NCBI RefSeq assembly: GCF_026017845.1
Contig: NZ_CP100416.1
Span: forward strand, 8,760,842 to 8,824,841
Length of the DNA stretch: 64,000 nucleotides
Source of the DNA: Amycolatopsis mediterranei
Lineage (GTDB): Bacteria > Actinomycetota > Actinomycetes > Mycobacteriales > Pseudonocardiaceae
Direction: 5' to 3'
Below the pieces are notes generated by a model, which saw only the letters and a program-made list of their open reading frames with translations, did no database searches and was not told where the DNA came from. Shown one piece after another: positions 55,853 through 64,000 of the stretch. The translations under genes and the position numbers were made by a program. Each line of letters opens with the position of its first letter. The stretch's first letter is position 1.

Positions 55853-57295
55853 TTGCATCCAGGACCGGACGGGGACGCGGGCGCGCCGGGCGAACCAGGC
55901 GGTGAGCAGGCGGCGCGGGCGGCGGCGTCCCAAAACCGCGGCGCCGCGGAACCGGACGTGACCACAGGTACGCCCGCGACCACGACCAGTGGCTTCCCGG
56001 CGACCGCCCGGGCCCACCACGCGTACTGGCCGGGCAACTGGGCGCTCTGGCGCCGCCGGCCGGTGCAGGTCGCCTTCATGCTGGTGGCCGAAGCCGTCGC
56101 GGTGACCGTTCTCGCCGTGTCGTTCGCACGCTCGCCGATTCCGTCCGGAAACGACTGGATCAATTTCGCGATTCTGGCCGCGGGTGCCACCGTCCACATT
56201 CAACTGACCCAGCGCCAGGAAGAACGACGGCGCGACCGGACCAAAACGGTGCTGATCGACCTCACCGCCGTGTGGACGTTTTCCGCCGCGATGATACTGC
56301 CGGTACCGCTCACCCTTTTCGTCATCGCCGTGATCCGGCTGCAGCACTGGTTCATCGCGCGGCGGCCCGCCCACAACTTCATTTTCTCGTCCATCACGCA
56401 CGGCCTCGCCGGCGCGCTCGCCCACCTCACCTACACGGCACTCGGGCCGCACTTGCTCGGCCGGCCGGGCTGGGGCGACTTCCTCCGCGAGTTCGGCACC
56501 ATCGTCGTCACCGGAGCCATCTACGAAGCGATCCAGATCGCGTACGTGGGCGGGGTCCTGCTACTCGGATCCCCCGCCGGGCGCACGGTTCGTAACGTGC
56601 TGGGCAGCCCGGCCGACAACATGCTCGAAGCGATCACCATCGGCCTCGGCGCGGTGACCGCGATCCTGCTCGCCGCCGTCCCGCCGATGGTGGCGGTGAT
56701 GGCCGTGGTCACCGTGGTCTTCAATCGCCTCGCGGAACTCGATCAGCTCCAGAACGACGTCCGGACGGACCCGAAAACGGGCATTCTCAACATGCGTGGC
56801 TGGTCGGAGGCGGCCGAACGGGCTCTTGAACGGACCTCCCGATCGGGTGATCAGTTGGCGCTGCTGATGGTCGATCTGGACCACTTCAAGTGGATTAACG
56901 ACACCTATGGACATCCGGCGGGCGACGACGTGCTGCGCACCGTCGCGCAAACGCTCGACGAAGTGACCAGACCGAGCGACTTGGTCGGCCGTTTCGGCGG
57001 CGAGGAATTCCTGATTCTGCTGCCGGACATCGACGAAGACGCGACGTGGGACGCCGCCGAGCGCATCCGCATCGCGATCGCCAAGCTGCACATGGTGACC
57101 ACGGACAAGCGCGGCGACCCGGCAACCATCGCCGACCGGACGACGTCGATCGGCGTGGCCCGCCACCCCCGCCACGGCGACACCCTCGAGCGCCTCCTCC
57201 AGTCCGCCGACGCGGCGGTCTACCTGGCGAAGGAGAACGGCCGCGACCAGGTCTGCTTCGCCCCGGACACGGTCACACCCCCAGCCGGACGGTGA
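55853..57295 (+). CDS. Membrane diguanylate cyclase (GGDEF domain)
   Basis: 480 residues from a TTG at 55853, with the perfect ribosome-binding site AAAGGAGGTGA seven bases before. The first 60 residues are low complexity. At least five hydrophobic segments follow (VQVAFMLVAEAVAVTVLAVSF, WINFAILAAGATVHIQL, AVWTFSAAMILPVPLTLFVIAVIRL, and two more to about residue 300), forming a membrane sensor. The GGDEF domain spans residues about 310-470: LMVDLDHFKWINDTYGHPAGDDVL and RFGGEEFLILLP, with the active GGEEF at 382-386 and an RxxD inhibitory site (RPSD, 373-376). It should make c-di-GMP under product inhibition. The 3' end overlaps the gene on the opposite strand by 23 bases. Confidence 0.94.
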   Translation: MHPGPDGDAGAPGEPGGEQAARAAASQNRGAAEPDVTTGTPATTTSGFPATARAHHAYWPGNWALWRRRPVQVAFMLVAEAVAVTVLAVSFARSPIPSGNDWINFAILAAGATVHIQLTQRQEERRRDRTKTVLIDLTAVWTFSAAMILPVPLTLFVIAVIRLQHWFIARRPAHNFIFSSITHGLAGALAHLTYTALGPHLLGRPGWGDFLREFGTIVVTGAIYEAIQIAYVGGVLLLGSPAGRTVRNVLGSPADNMLEAITIGLGAVTAILLAAVPPMVAVMAVVTVVFNRLAELDQLQNDVRTDPKTGILNMRGWSEAAERALERTSRSGDQLALLMVDLDHFKWINDTYGHPAGDDVLRTVAQTLDEVTRPSDLVGRFGGEEFLILLPDIDEDATWDAAERIRIAIAKLHMVTTDKRGDPATIADRTTSIGVARHPRHGDTLERLLQSADAAVYLAKENGRDQVCFAPDTVTPPAGR

Positions 57296-58400
57296 GTTCG
57301 AGTTTGACGAGCACCTCGGCGCAGGTCCCGGCCGAGGCCGGGTCAAGGCGTACCCGCTCCCCGCGGTAGCCGGCGGACTCGAGCCGCAGGACGCGCGCGC
57401 CGGGCGCGGGACGGGGGTGGCACCAGTGCCGGACGGTTCCGGTGCCGGCGTGGTCCCTGGCCAGGAGCAGGTACTCGTGGCCGAGGTCGTCGGCGACCCG
57501 GTCCAGGCCGTTCCACCACAGGGCGCGGAGGGTGAGGCCGTCGCCGTCGCGGAGGAGCTCGACGGGCGGATCGGCGTGGACGTCGACCCGGAAGCCACGG
57601 TCGGTGACGCGGACCGAGCGGACGTGGAGGAACGCGCTGCCGCCGGCCGGGCCGGGGGGAGGCGGTGAGCCACGGTCACCCGAAGCGGGTCGGCCTCCCT
57701 CGCCGGGACCCGGCGGCAGGCCGGTCGCATCACCCGCACCGTCGCCCGGCGGCACGCCCACCGGCTTGGCGCCCGACGGCGAACCACCGCTCGCCGGCCG
57801 TGGGCCGCCCGCATCACCCGCACTGTCGTCCGGCGGGACGCCCACCGGCCCGGAGCCCGACGGCGAACCACCGTCCGGCCAGGGCAGGAGTACCTCGCGC
57901 CCGCCCGCGCCGGCCTCGGCCCGCGGCAACAGCGCCGCCACCGCCAGCTCCGCCGCCCGGCGGCCGTCCTCTTCCCCCGGGACCTCCCGGACCCCGCGCA
58001 GCTGCCCCGCCAGTATCCGGTGCCCGAGCACGTCCGCCCAGGCCAGCGCCGCTGTCCGCAGTCCCGGCTCGGTGGCCAGCCGGTCGAGCAGCGGCCGCGC
58101 CTGCCTGACCCTGCTGAAAAACGCCGCGCGGACCAGCCGGGCGGCCTCCGGGCCCCCTTCGCCCGCCGCGAAGAAGCCCGTCATCGCCCGGTCCAGCGCC
58201 CGCAGCTGAGCGGCCAGCACCACCCGGCCGACCGGCCCGGGGTGCGCCCGCGCCAGCTCCGGCGGCGCGCAGTCGCGCAGCGCACCGGCCAGCACCCGCA
58301 GCTCCGGCGTGCGCGGTTCGCGCAGCCGGGCGCCGGGGGCGAGCCGGCGCAGTGCGCGCACGGTGTTCTCCGCGGGCACGGCGAGCTCGGTCGAGCGCAC
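57273..58400 (-). CDS. Protein of unknown function with an internal tandem repeat
   Basis: 375 residues from a GTG at 58400, five bases after AGGAGG. The N-terminal 150 residues are helical (NTVRALRRLAPGARLREPRTPELRVLAGALRDCAPPELARAHPGPVGRVVLAAQLRALDRAM). A Gly/Pro-rich linker follows, containing two copies of about 28 residues (GGSPSG, PVGVPP, AGDA). The C-terminal 110 residues look beta-rich (LHVRSVRVTDRGFRVDVHADPP, RALWWNGLDRVADDLGHEYLLLARDHAG), Ig-like, and end with VEVLVKLELTVRLGV-type strands. I do not recognise a family. No membrane or catalytic signature is visible. It converges with the diguanylate cyclase gene; the phospholipase gene is divergent. Confidence 0.75.
   Translation of the reverse strand: MRSTELAVPAENTVRALRRLAPGARLREPRTPELRVLAGALRDCAPPELARAHPGPVGRVVLAAQLRALDRAMTGFFAAGEGGPEAARLVRAAFFSRVRQARPLLDRLATEPGLRTAALAWADVLGHRILAGQLRGVREVPGEEDGRRAAELAVAALLPRAEAGAGGREVLLPWPDGGSPSGSGPVGVPPDDSAGDAGGPRPASGGSPSGAKPVGVPPGDGAGDATGLPPGPGEGGRPASGDRGSPPPPGPAGGSAFLHVRSVRVTDRGFRVDVHADPPVELLRDGDGLTLRALWWNGLDRVADDLGHEYLLLARDHAGTGTVRHWCHPRPAPGARVLRLESAGYRGERVRLDPASAGTCAEVLVKLELTVRLGV
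57727..57873. repeat. Two-copy in-frame tandem repeat (84-base period)
   Basis: The stretch starting GCATCACCCGCACC at 57727 recurs at 57811 with few changes over about 63 bases. It encodes the repeated PVGVPP linker of the overlapping gene. Copy number could vary between strains. Confidence 0.75.
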
Positions 58401-58564
58401 TGCTGCCTCCTGGTCGCCGCGCCCCCTGTCCCCAGTCTCACCAGGACGCCCCCGCCGCGGTAGGGGAGAACGGGCAGCCGTCCGGGCAGCTTGCGGGAAA
58501 CCGCCACGCAGTCCGGTGGTTGTCCCCATGTCGGCCGCCGAGCGGGGCTGGCACCCTTGACCCC

Positions 58565-60718
58565 ATGCCGGCACCGACCGATCCGCCACGCACCCGCCGA
58601 CCCTGGTCGACGTCCGGGTGGCTGCTGCTGGTCCTGCTGGTCGTCTTCGCGTTCGGGCTGATCGCCTCGCGCCCGCCGTCCCCGCCGGACCAGGGGCCGC
58701 CGACCGGTGACGTGCTGGCCGCGCAGAACGCCATCGAGGCGCTGGTCCACCCCGGCCCGCACCCCGACGCGCTCGCCCGGCTGCCGAAGGACTTCACCGC
58801 GCTCAGCGGCGTCACCCCGGGGTCGCTGCCGGCCCGCGACGGCACGGTCCGCGCCGTGCACGTCGACGGCGGCTGCTCGACGCCGTGGGGCGACGACAAC
58901 ACGAAGTGGGACTACTCCGTGCCGTGCAAGGCCCACGACCTGGGCTACGACCTGCTCCGGTACGCCGACCGCAAGGGCCACCCGCTCGGCCCCGAGGTCC
59001 GGGAGGCCCTGGACGACCGCCTGTCCTACGACATGCACCACGCCTGCGACCTCAACCCGATGAACTCGGCGCTCACCTGCCGGGTCGTCGCCTCCCTCTA
59101 CTCGGCCGGGCTGGTCGTCAACTCGTGGCACCAGCGCTGGGGCCCGCCGGTCGGCGACCCGATCGGCCCGATGGTCGCCGGGGTGCTGGTGATCGGCTGC
59201 CTGCTGGTCTTCCGGCTGCGCGGCTGGCTGCGGGCCCGCCGCGAGCCGCGGGCGCCCGTGCCCGTCACCGCCCCGGCGGAGGTCGGCCGGTGGGCCCTGC
59301 TGGGCGCCGGCGGGGTCGTCCTGCTGCTGCTCGGCGAATCGGTGACGGCGCTCGCGCACTGGGCCGGCGCCCCCGAGGCGGCGTTGTGGCCGCTCACCTG
59401 GCTCGCCCAGCTCGCCCCGCTGATCTACTTCGCCGGCGGCCACGCCAATGCGGCCGGCTGGCGCGCCGAGCAGGAGGCCGGCGGCGGCTACCGCCACTAC
59501 CTGGCCGAACGCGCGAGCCCGCTGCTGCGCCCGGCGTTGATCTTCGCGGTCGTCGCGCTGCTGACGCCGCTCGCGCTCGAACTGCTCGGCAGCCCGGCCG
59601 GGACCACGGCGACGGTGATGCGGATCGCGCTGCACCCGCTCTGGCTGCTCGGTGTCTACCTGCTGACGATCGTGTGCGCGCCCCCGCTGCTGGCCCTGCA
59701 CCGCCGGGCGCCGGTGCCCGCGGCCGCCGGGCTGCTCGCCGCGGTCGCCGTCGGCGAGCTGGCCGCGAGCTGGTCCGGTTCGCCGCTGCCGCGCTACGCG
59801 GCGACGTTCGCCATCGCCCTGCTCGCCCAGCAGCTCGCCTTCGCCCACGCCGACGGCGTCCGCCCGGCGCGACGGCTGTTCGCCGCGGCCGCCGCGGCCG
59901 GCGTCGCGGGCCTCGCCGGGGTGAGCGTCCTGCGGGGCGGGCCACCCGTCCTGCTCGGCAGCCCGGGCGCGCCCGCCGCCTTCTCCGCCCCGCCGTGGGG
60001 CGTGCTGCTGCTCGGCCTCGTCCAGCTGGGCGTGCTCGGGCTGCTGGCCCGCCCGCTCGGCAGGCTCGGCGACCGGCCAGGCATCGCCCGCGCCTGCCGG
60101 TTCGTCCTGCGCGCGCCGATGAGCCTCTACCTGGCGTTCCTCGCCGCGATGCTGCTGCTGGTCGCCGTCGTGTACCTGCCCGGCCGGATCGCCGACGGGC
60201 TGAGCTGGCTGATCCGGCCGCGCACGCTGGTCGCGGTCGGGCTGCTCGCGGTGCCCGCCACGCTGGTCTTCTGGTGGTTCGAACGACACACCCACGGCGT
60301 CCGGGCCCCGCGGGCGGCCGACCACCCCGGCCGCCGGACGGCGGTGCTCACCCGGGCCGCGGCCGGGCTCGGGATCGGCTACGCGACGCTGGGTGTGTTC
60401 GGCTTCGCGCTGACCCGCTTCGGCGGGGTCGCCGCCGACGCCGACCTGCTCGGCCTGCGGCTCGACCCGATCCAGAGCCTGGTGCACCTGCTGCTCGGGG
60501 TCTTCCTGCTGCACACGATCCGGATCGGGGCCGGCGCGGCGACCGGCACATGGCTGGCCACGGCGCTCGCCTGTGCGCCCTCGCTGCTGTTCGCCGCCGA
60601 CGGCAGCACGCCCGGCTTCCTCGGCGTCACGCTGCACGCGGTGACGGCCGCGTTTGCGCTGCTGGCCGCCGCGGGCACCCTCATCCCGGGGCAGCCACCG
60701 GCGAACGTGACGTCCTGA
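58565..60718 (+). CDS. Phospholipase A2-like domain joined to a polytopic membrane domain
   Basis: 717 residues from the ATG at 58565. After an N-terminal membrane segment (STSGWLLLVLLVVFAFGLIA) comes a prokaryotic phospholipase A2-like domain at about residues 50-190: DGGCSTPWGD, VPCKAHDLGYDLLRYAD with the catalytic His-Asp (H124-D125), DRLSYDMHHACDLN with the second Asp and the paired Cys residues. From about residue 200, ten or more hydrophobic segments follow; parts (LLGLVQLGVLGLLARPL, APMSLYLAFLAAMLLLVAVVYLPG) resemble acyltransferase-3-type proteins and the end resembles DUF4383. The fusion suggests a membrane enzyme that cuts and perhaps re-acylates lipids. The combination is unusual; the function is inferred. 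Confidence 0.85.
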   Translation: MPAPTDPPRTRRPWSTSGWLLLVLLVVFAFGLIASRPPSPPDQGPPTGDVLAAQNAIEALVHPGPHPDALARLPKDFTALSGVTPGSLPARDGTVRAVHVDGGCSTPWGDDNTKWDYSVPCKAHDLGYDLLRYADRKGHPLGPEVREALDDRLSYDMHHACDLNPMNSALTCRVVASLYSAGLVVNSWHQRWGPPVGDPIGPMVAGVLVIGCLLVFRLRGWLRARREPRAPVPVTAPAEVGRWALLGAGGVVLLLLGESVTALAHWAGAPEAALWPLTWLAQLAPLIYFAGGHANAAGWRAEQEAGGGYRHYLAERASPLLRPALIFAVVALLTPLALELLGSPAGTTATVMRIALHPLWLLGVYLLTIVCAPPLLALHRRAPVPAAAGLLAAVAVGELAASWSGSPLPRYAATFAIALLAQQLAFAHADGVRPARRLFAAAAAAGVAGLAGVSVLRGGPPVLLGSPGAPAAFSAPPWGVLLLGLVQLGVLGLLARPLGRLGDRPGIARACRFVLRAPMSLYLAFLAAMLLLVAVVYLPGRIADGLSWLIRPRTLVAVGLLAVPATLVFWWFERHTHGVRAPRAADHPGRRTAVLTRAAAGLGIGYATLGVFGFALTRFGGVAADADLLGLRLDPIQSLVHLLLGVFLLHTIRIGAGAATGTWLATALACAPSLLFAADGSTPGFLGVTLHAVTAAFALLAAAGTLIPGQPPANVTS

Positions 60719-60863
60719 CCAGGCGAAACCGTCGAACCTCCGGGAAACTGGGTGGCGCGGAGCACATTCGCAGGGGGATGTGTAACGCTACGGCAACCCG
60801 GGGACGGCACCATGCGTCCCATCCCTGAGCACCACCCGATCGATGGAGTGAGGAGCCGTCCGC

Positions 60864-62537
60864 GTGGACCACCCGCCTCGGAACGGGCAAGGCGGCCGTC
60901 GCCCGGCCCGGCCCTGGCAGGACGAGCCAGGCCGCGACGATGCCCGGCGCAGCAGCCCGCCGCGCCGCCCGGCACCGCGCCGCGAGCCGGCGGACGCCCG
61001 CCGCGCCGCCCCGTCGGCGTCCCGCCGCCCGGAGCCGCGCCCGGCCCCGCGCGCCGGCCGCAACTCCTTCCGCGGCGCGAAGATCGCGCTGGCCGTCGTC
61101 TCGCTGCTGGTGGTGGGCCTGACCGGGTACGCCTGGGCGGCCATGCAGGGCCTGGTCAACGGGCTCAACTACACGAACGTGATCAACGACGGCGGCGGTG
61201 GCGACAAGCCCGCCGACGGCGCCCGCGACATCCTGCTGGTCGGCCTCGACAGCCGCACCGACGCCCAGGGCAACCCCCTGCCGCGCGAGGTGCTCGACGA
61301 GCTGCGCGCCGGCGACGCCGACGGCGAGCTCAACACCGACTCGCTGATCTTCGTGCACATCCCCAACGACGGCAGCAAGGCCGTCGCGATCTCGCTGCCG
61401 CGCGACACCTACGTCGACATCCCCGGCGGCTACGGCAAGCACAAGATCAACTCGGCGTACGCGCGGGCGATGCTGACGGCCCGCAAGGACCTGCAGAAGA
61501 AGGGCGTCACCGACCCGAAGGAGCTCGACGTCCAGGCCAACCAGGCCGGGGCGCGGGAGCTGATCGAGACCGTCCAGAACCTCACCGGGTCGACCATCGA
61601 CAACTACGCCGCGGTGAACCTCCTCGGCTTCAGCGAGATCACCAAGGCCGTCGGCGGCGTCGACGTCTGCCTCAACAACACCGTCAAGGACGAGTACTCC
61701 GGCGCGAACTTCACCAAGGGGCAGCACACGATCTCCGGCGTCGAAGCCCTCGAGTTCGTCCGGCAGCGCCACGGCCTGCCCAACGGCGACCTCGACCGCG
61801 TCGTGCGCCAGCAGGTGTTCATGGCCGGCATGGCGCGCAAGGTGCTCTCGGCCGGCACGCTGACCAACCCCGGCAAGCTCAACGACCTGATCGACGCGAT
61901 CAAGAAGTCGGTCGTGCTCAGCCAGCACTGGGACATCTTCGGGTTCGCCCAGCAGATGAAGGGCCTGACCGGCGGCCAGCTCGAGTTCCGCACCATCCCG
62001 GTGAAGAACATCGACTACAAGACCCCCGAAGACGGCTCGGCCATCCAGGTCGACCCCACCGCGGTGAAGCAGTTCGTGCAGGGGCTCGCCGGGCCGCAGC
62101 CGGGTGAGTCGGCCCCGCCCGCCCAGCAGGCCGATCCCGCCAACAAGGCGACCACGGTCGACGTCCGGAACGCTTCCGGGCGCACCGGCCTCGCGGCGGG
62201 CGTCGCCAAGACCCTCGAGAGCAAGGGCTTCACCTCCGGCGACACGTCCAACGCCACCTCGCGCAAGACCACGGTGATCTGGGTGCCGAAGGGCGGCAAG
62301 GACAAGGGCCAGGCCGTCGCGACCGCGCTGGGCGGCTCGCCGACGATCCAAGAGGACAAGAGCGTGGCCGCGGGCCACGTGACGGTGTTCCTCGGCGCCG
62401 ACTACCAGGGCACGACGTCCGACGCGGGCTCGGGCGCCGGTGCCCCGGGAGCGACGTCGCAGGCCGCGACACCCCCGCCGGCCGGCGCCGACGAGGAGAA
62501 ACCGATCACCGCCGAGGGCGTTCCCTGCGTGAACTGA
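60864..62537 (+). CDS. LytR-CpsA-Psr (LCP) family cell-wall glycopolymer ligase
   Basis: 557 residues from a GTG at 60864 (GAGGAG eight bases upstream). A 75-residue disordered basic N-terminus precedes a membrane segment (GAKIALAVVSLLVVGLTGYAWAAM). The LCP domain follows: RDILLVGLDSRTD, NTDSLIFVHIPNDGSKAVAISLPRDTYVDIPGGYGKHKINSAYA, VNLLGFSEITKAVGGVDVCLNN and EALEFVRQRHGLPNGDLDRVVRQQVFM, with the Arg and Asp residues that bind polyprenyl pyrophosphate. The LytR_C domain (VDVRNASGRTGLAAGVAKTLESKGFT) is near the end. It attaches arabinogalactan or teichoic-type polymers to peptidoglycan outside the membrane. Confidence 0.94.
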   Translation: MDHPPRNGQGGRRPARPWQDEPGRDDARRSSPPRRPAPRREPADARRAAPSASRRPEPRPAPRAGRNSFRGAKIALAVVSLLVVGLTGYAWAAMQGLVNGLNYTNVINDGGGGDKPADGARDILLVGLDSRTDAQGNPLPREVLDELRAGDADGELNTDSLIFVHIPNDGSKAVAISLPRDTYVDIPGGYGKHKINSAYARAMLTARKDLQKKGVTDPKELDVQANQAGARELIETVQNLTGSTIDNYAAVNLLGFSEITKAVGGVDVCLNNTVKDEYSGANFTKGQHTISGVEALEFVRQRHGLPNGDLDRVVRQQVFMAGMARKVLSAGTLTNPGKLNDLIDAIKKSVVLSQHWDIFGFAQQMKGLTGGQLEFRTIPVKNIDYKTPEDGSAIQVDPTAVKQFVQGLAGPQPGESAPPAQQADPANKATTVDVRNASGRTGLAAGVAKTLESKGFTSGDTSNATSRKTTVIWVPKGGKDKGQAVATALGGSPTIQEDKSVAAGHVTVFLGADYQGTTSDAGSGAGAPGATSQAATPPPAGADEEKPITAEGVPCVN

Positions 62538-62716
62538 GCCGGTCAACGAGCTGTCGTTAACCCGTTCGGCCTAACTCGCGCAATCGGTATCAAAGACATG
62601 CCGAAAATCGCGTAAGGGCCGGGGCCCAGCGCACTTACATACACGTGAGGGTGCACCTGCACGGGAATCATCACGCCCGGGCGGTGCCGTGGGAGCGCAC
62701 GGCAGGGGACATTGAT

Positions 62717-63187
62717 GTGCTGATCGACGCTGAGGAGTACCAGCGGATCCTCGGAGACGAGCTCCGCAAGCTCCGGCGCAGCCGAGGGTGGACGCGCAAG
62801 GAGCTGAACCAGCACTTGCAGAGCGAGATCTCGCTGCAGACGCTGGCCACCTACGAGCTGGGCACCAGACAGTGCTCCGTCGTGCGCCTGGTCGAGCTGT
62901 GCGTCGCGATGGACGAACTGCCCCAGGACCTGCTGGCCAAGGTGCACCGCCGGGTGTTCCTGGACGAGCCCGGGCGGGTCCGCGTCGACCTGCGGAAGGT
63001 CGTCGCCGACGCCCCGCCCGACCTGTGGCCGCTGCGCCGCTGGGCCGAGGACCGGCTGCGGCAGGCCGGCGAGCAGGGCGGCGGCGAGATCGCCCTCGAC
63101 CTGCCCGCGCTCGAGCGGATGGCCGAGCTGTGCGGGATGCCGACCGTCGACCTGATCGCCCACCTCCGCCGCTACACCTCCCGCTGA
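62717..63187 (+). CDS. XRE-family helix-turn-helix regulator
   Basis: 156 residues from a GTG at 62717 (AGGGGA seven bases upstream); the frame also extends to 62645. The HTH domain is YQRILGDELRKLRRSRGWTRKELNQHLQSEISLQTLATYELGTRQCSVVRLVELCVAMDELPQDLLAKVH, with the helix pair around ELNQHL and SLQTLATYE. The C-terminal part (RVRVDLRKVVADAPPDLWPLRRWAEDRLRQ) is helical. This layout is conserved across Pseudonocardiaceae and mycobacteria as a developmental or metabolic regulator (BldD-like in HTH only). It is a single gene ending in a strong terminator shared with the flavin monooxygenase. Confidence 0.88.
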   Translation: MLIDAEEYQRILGDELRKLRRSRGWTRKELNQHLQSEISLQTLATYELGTRQCSVVRLVELCVAMDELPQDLLAKVHRRVFLDEPGRVRVDLRKVVADAPPDLWPLRRWAEDRLRQAGEQGGGEIALDLPALERMAELCGMPTVDLIAHLRRYTSR

Positions 63188-63190
63188 TCC

Positions 63191-63228
63191 CGGGCGGGTC
63201 CCTCACCCTCCGACGAGGGACCCGCCCG
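63191..63228. terminator. Bidirectional terminator between XRE and monooxygenase genes
   Basis: CGGGCGGGTCCCTC (63191-63204) and GAGGGACCCGCCCG (63215-63228) form a perfect 14-bp stem with a 10-base loop. It fills the gap between two converging stops (63187 and 63230). Confidence 0.85.
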
Positions 63229-63229
63229 T

Positions 63230-64000
63230 TCAGCCGACCCGGAAGTCCTCGCGCCGCACCTTCCGCGTGTCCAGCCAGTACCGCCAGGTGAAGCCGGGCC
63301 AGATCGTCCGGTTGACGCCCTTCGCGTCCAGGTACCAGCTCTTGCAGCCCCCGCGGGTCCAGATGCCCTTCGCGAGCTTGCGCTGGATCTGCGCGTTGAA
63401 CCGCTCCTGCACCTCGGGCTTCGGCTCGATCGCCCGGCCACGGGCCAGCCGCAGCGCTTCGGCGATGTAGGAGATCTGGGCCTCGATCATGAACACGACG
63501 GAGTTGTGCCCGAGGCCGGTGTTGGGGCCGAGCAGGAAGAACAGGTTCGGGAAGCCCTCGACGGTGATCCCCAGGTGCGTCCGCATCCCCTCGGTCGCCC
63601 ACTCCTTGCCGAGGTTGCGCCCGTCGCGGCCGACGATCTCCAGGTCGTCGAAGGCGTCGGTGACGTGGAAGCCGGTGCCGTAGATGAGGACGTCGGCTTC
63701 GTGCTCGACACCCGCGGTGTCGACGACGCTGCGGGCGCGGACCTCCCGCACGCCCTCGGTGACGACGTCGACGTTGTCGCGCGCCAGTGCCGGGTAGTAG
63801 TCGTTGGAGATGAGCACGCGCTTGCAGCCCATCGTGTAGTCCGGGGTCACCTTGCGCCGCAGCGCCGGGTCGGTGATCGCGCGGTCGACGTGGCGCTTGG
63901 CCAGGCGCTGCCCCAGCTTCATCACCCACGACTGGCCGTTGAAGCCGATCGCGCGCGCTTCGAGCAGCCAGTACAGCAGGGTGCGGTAGGCGCGCTGGGC
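63230..64000 (-). CDS. Flavin-containing monooxygenase, Baeyer-Villiger type (5' end outside the window)
   Basis: The frame is open from the window edge, so only the C-terminal 256 residues are seen. They start AQRAYRTLLYWLLEARAIGFNGQSW and contain KVTPDYTMGCKRVLISNDYYPALARDNVDVVTEGVREV, the second nucleotide-binding region DVLIYGTGFHVTDAF (ATG motif variant) and FFLLGPNTGLGHNSVVFMIEAQISYIAEAL. This is the FAD- and NADPH-dependent monooxygenase group that includes 4-hydroxyacetophenone and cyclic-ketone Baeyer-Villiger enzymes. The end is WRYWLDTRKVRREDFRVG. A terminator follows. The FAD-binding N-terminus is not in the window. Confidence 0.92.
   Translation of the reverse strand, partial: AQRAYRTLLYWLLEARAIGFNGQSWVMKLGQRLAKRHVDRAITDPALRRKVTPDYTMGCKRVLISNDYYPALARDNVDVVTEGVREVRARSVVDTAGVEHEADVLIYGTGFHVTDAFDDLEIVGRDGRNLGKEWATEGMRTHLGITVEGFPNLFFLLGPNTGLGHNSVVFMIEAQISYIAEALRLARGRAIEPKPEVQERFNAQIQRKLAKGIWTRGGCKSWYLDAKGVNRTIWPGFTWRYWLDTRKVRREDFRVG

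Noticed and set aside
1-64000. CRISPR array, prophage, tRNA or rRNA
   Set aside because: No regularly spaced repeats, phage structural genes or RNA gene signatures were seen.

Overview
This is a 64 kb chromosomal window of very high G+C content, with GTG/TTG starts and many 1-, 4- and 11-base gene overlaps. The gene set (F420-dependent oxidoreductases, a four-gene conservon, a LytR-CpsA-Psr protein, a DUF6412/YidC pair, a DUF222-HNH gene, many TetR regulators) points to an actinomycete, most likely a Pseudonocardiaceae member such as Amycolatopsis. This assignment is inference; the window contains no rRNA or marker gene that settles it. I saw no tRNA, rRNA, CRISPR array or phage.

Left part (1-12.7 kb): the 3' end of a DrrB-like ABC permease, two facing gene remnants (glycosyltransferase and aldo/keto reductase), a TPR-CHAT protease-like gene preceded by a 52-residue His/Cys peptide gene, a serine hydrolase, a VOC protein, a large coiled-coil protein of unknown function, a NUDIX hydrolase, a TetR plus epoxide-hydrolase-like pair with a clear palindromic operator, and a coupled pair of folate-like genes (a degenerate DHPS and an Rv2671-like reductase).

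12.7-31.4 kb: regulators with their targets. A TetR and an LLM oxidoreductase share a 16-base element. A Ddn-hemerythrin fusion has a structured leader. An HxlR regulator heads an SRPBCC, LLM oxidoreductase and molybdopterin oxidoreductase run. GlxA-type and TetR regulators, transporters and a secreted tripeptidyl-aminopeptidase follow.

31.4-34.4 kb: an internally deleted IS66-family element with intact inverted repeats and an 8-base target duplication, then a DUF222-HNH gene and about 0.5 kb of repeat-bearing non-coding DNA.

34.4-45.8 kb: small actinobacterial proteins, SDR/LysR, a secreted lytic transglycosylase coupled to a small Cys protein, DUF6412-YidC, a metallophosphoesterase, a macro domain, HAD, NUDIX and DoxX.

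45.8-64 kb: a conservon (histidine kinase, roadblock, DUF742, GTPase) with a good promoter, fatty acyl-CoA synthetase, diguanylate cyclase, a phospholipase A2 joined to a large membrane domain, LCP cell-wall ligase, XRE regulator, and the 3' part of a flavin monooxygenase.

The most intriguing items are the TPR-CHAT/peptide pair, the structured leader before the Ddn-hemerythrin gene, the PLA2-membrane fusion, the coiled-coil protein at 6.9-8.6 kb and the degenerate folate pair.
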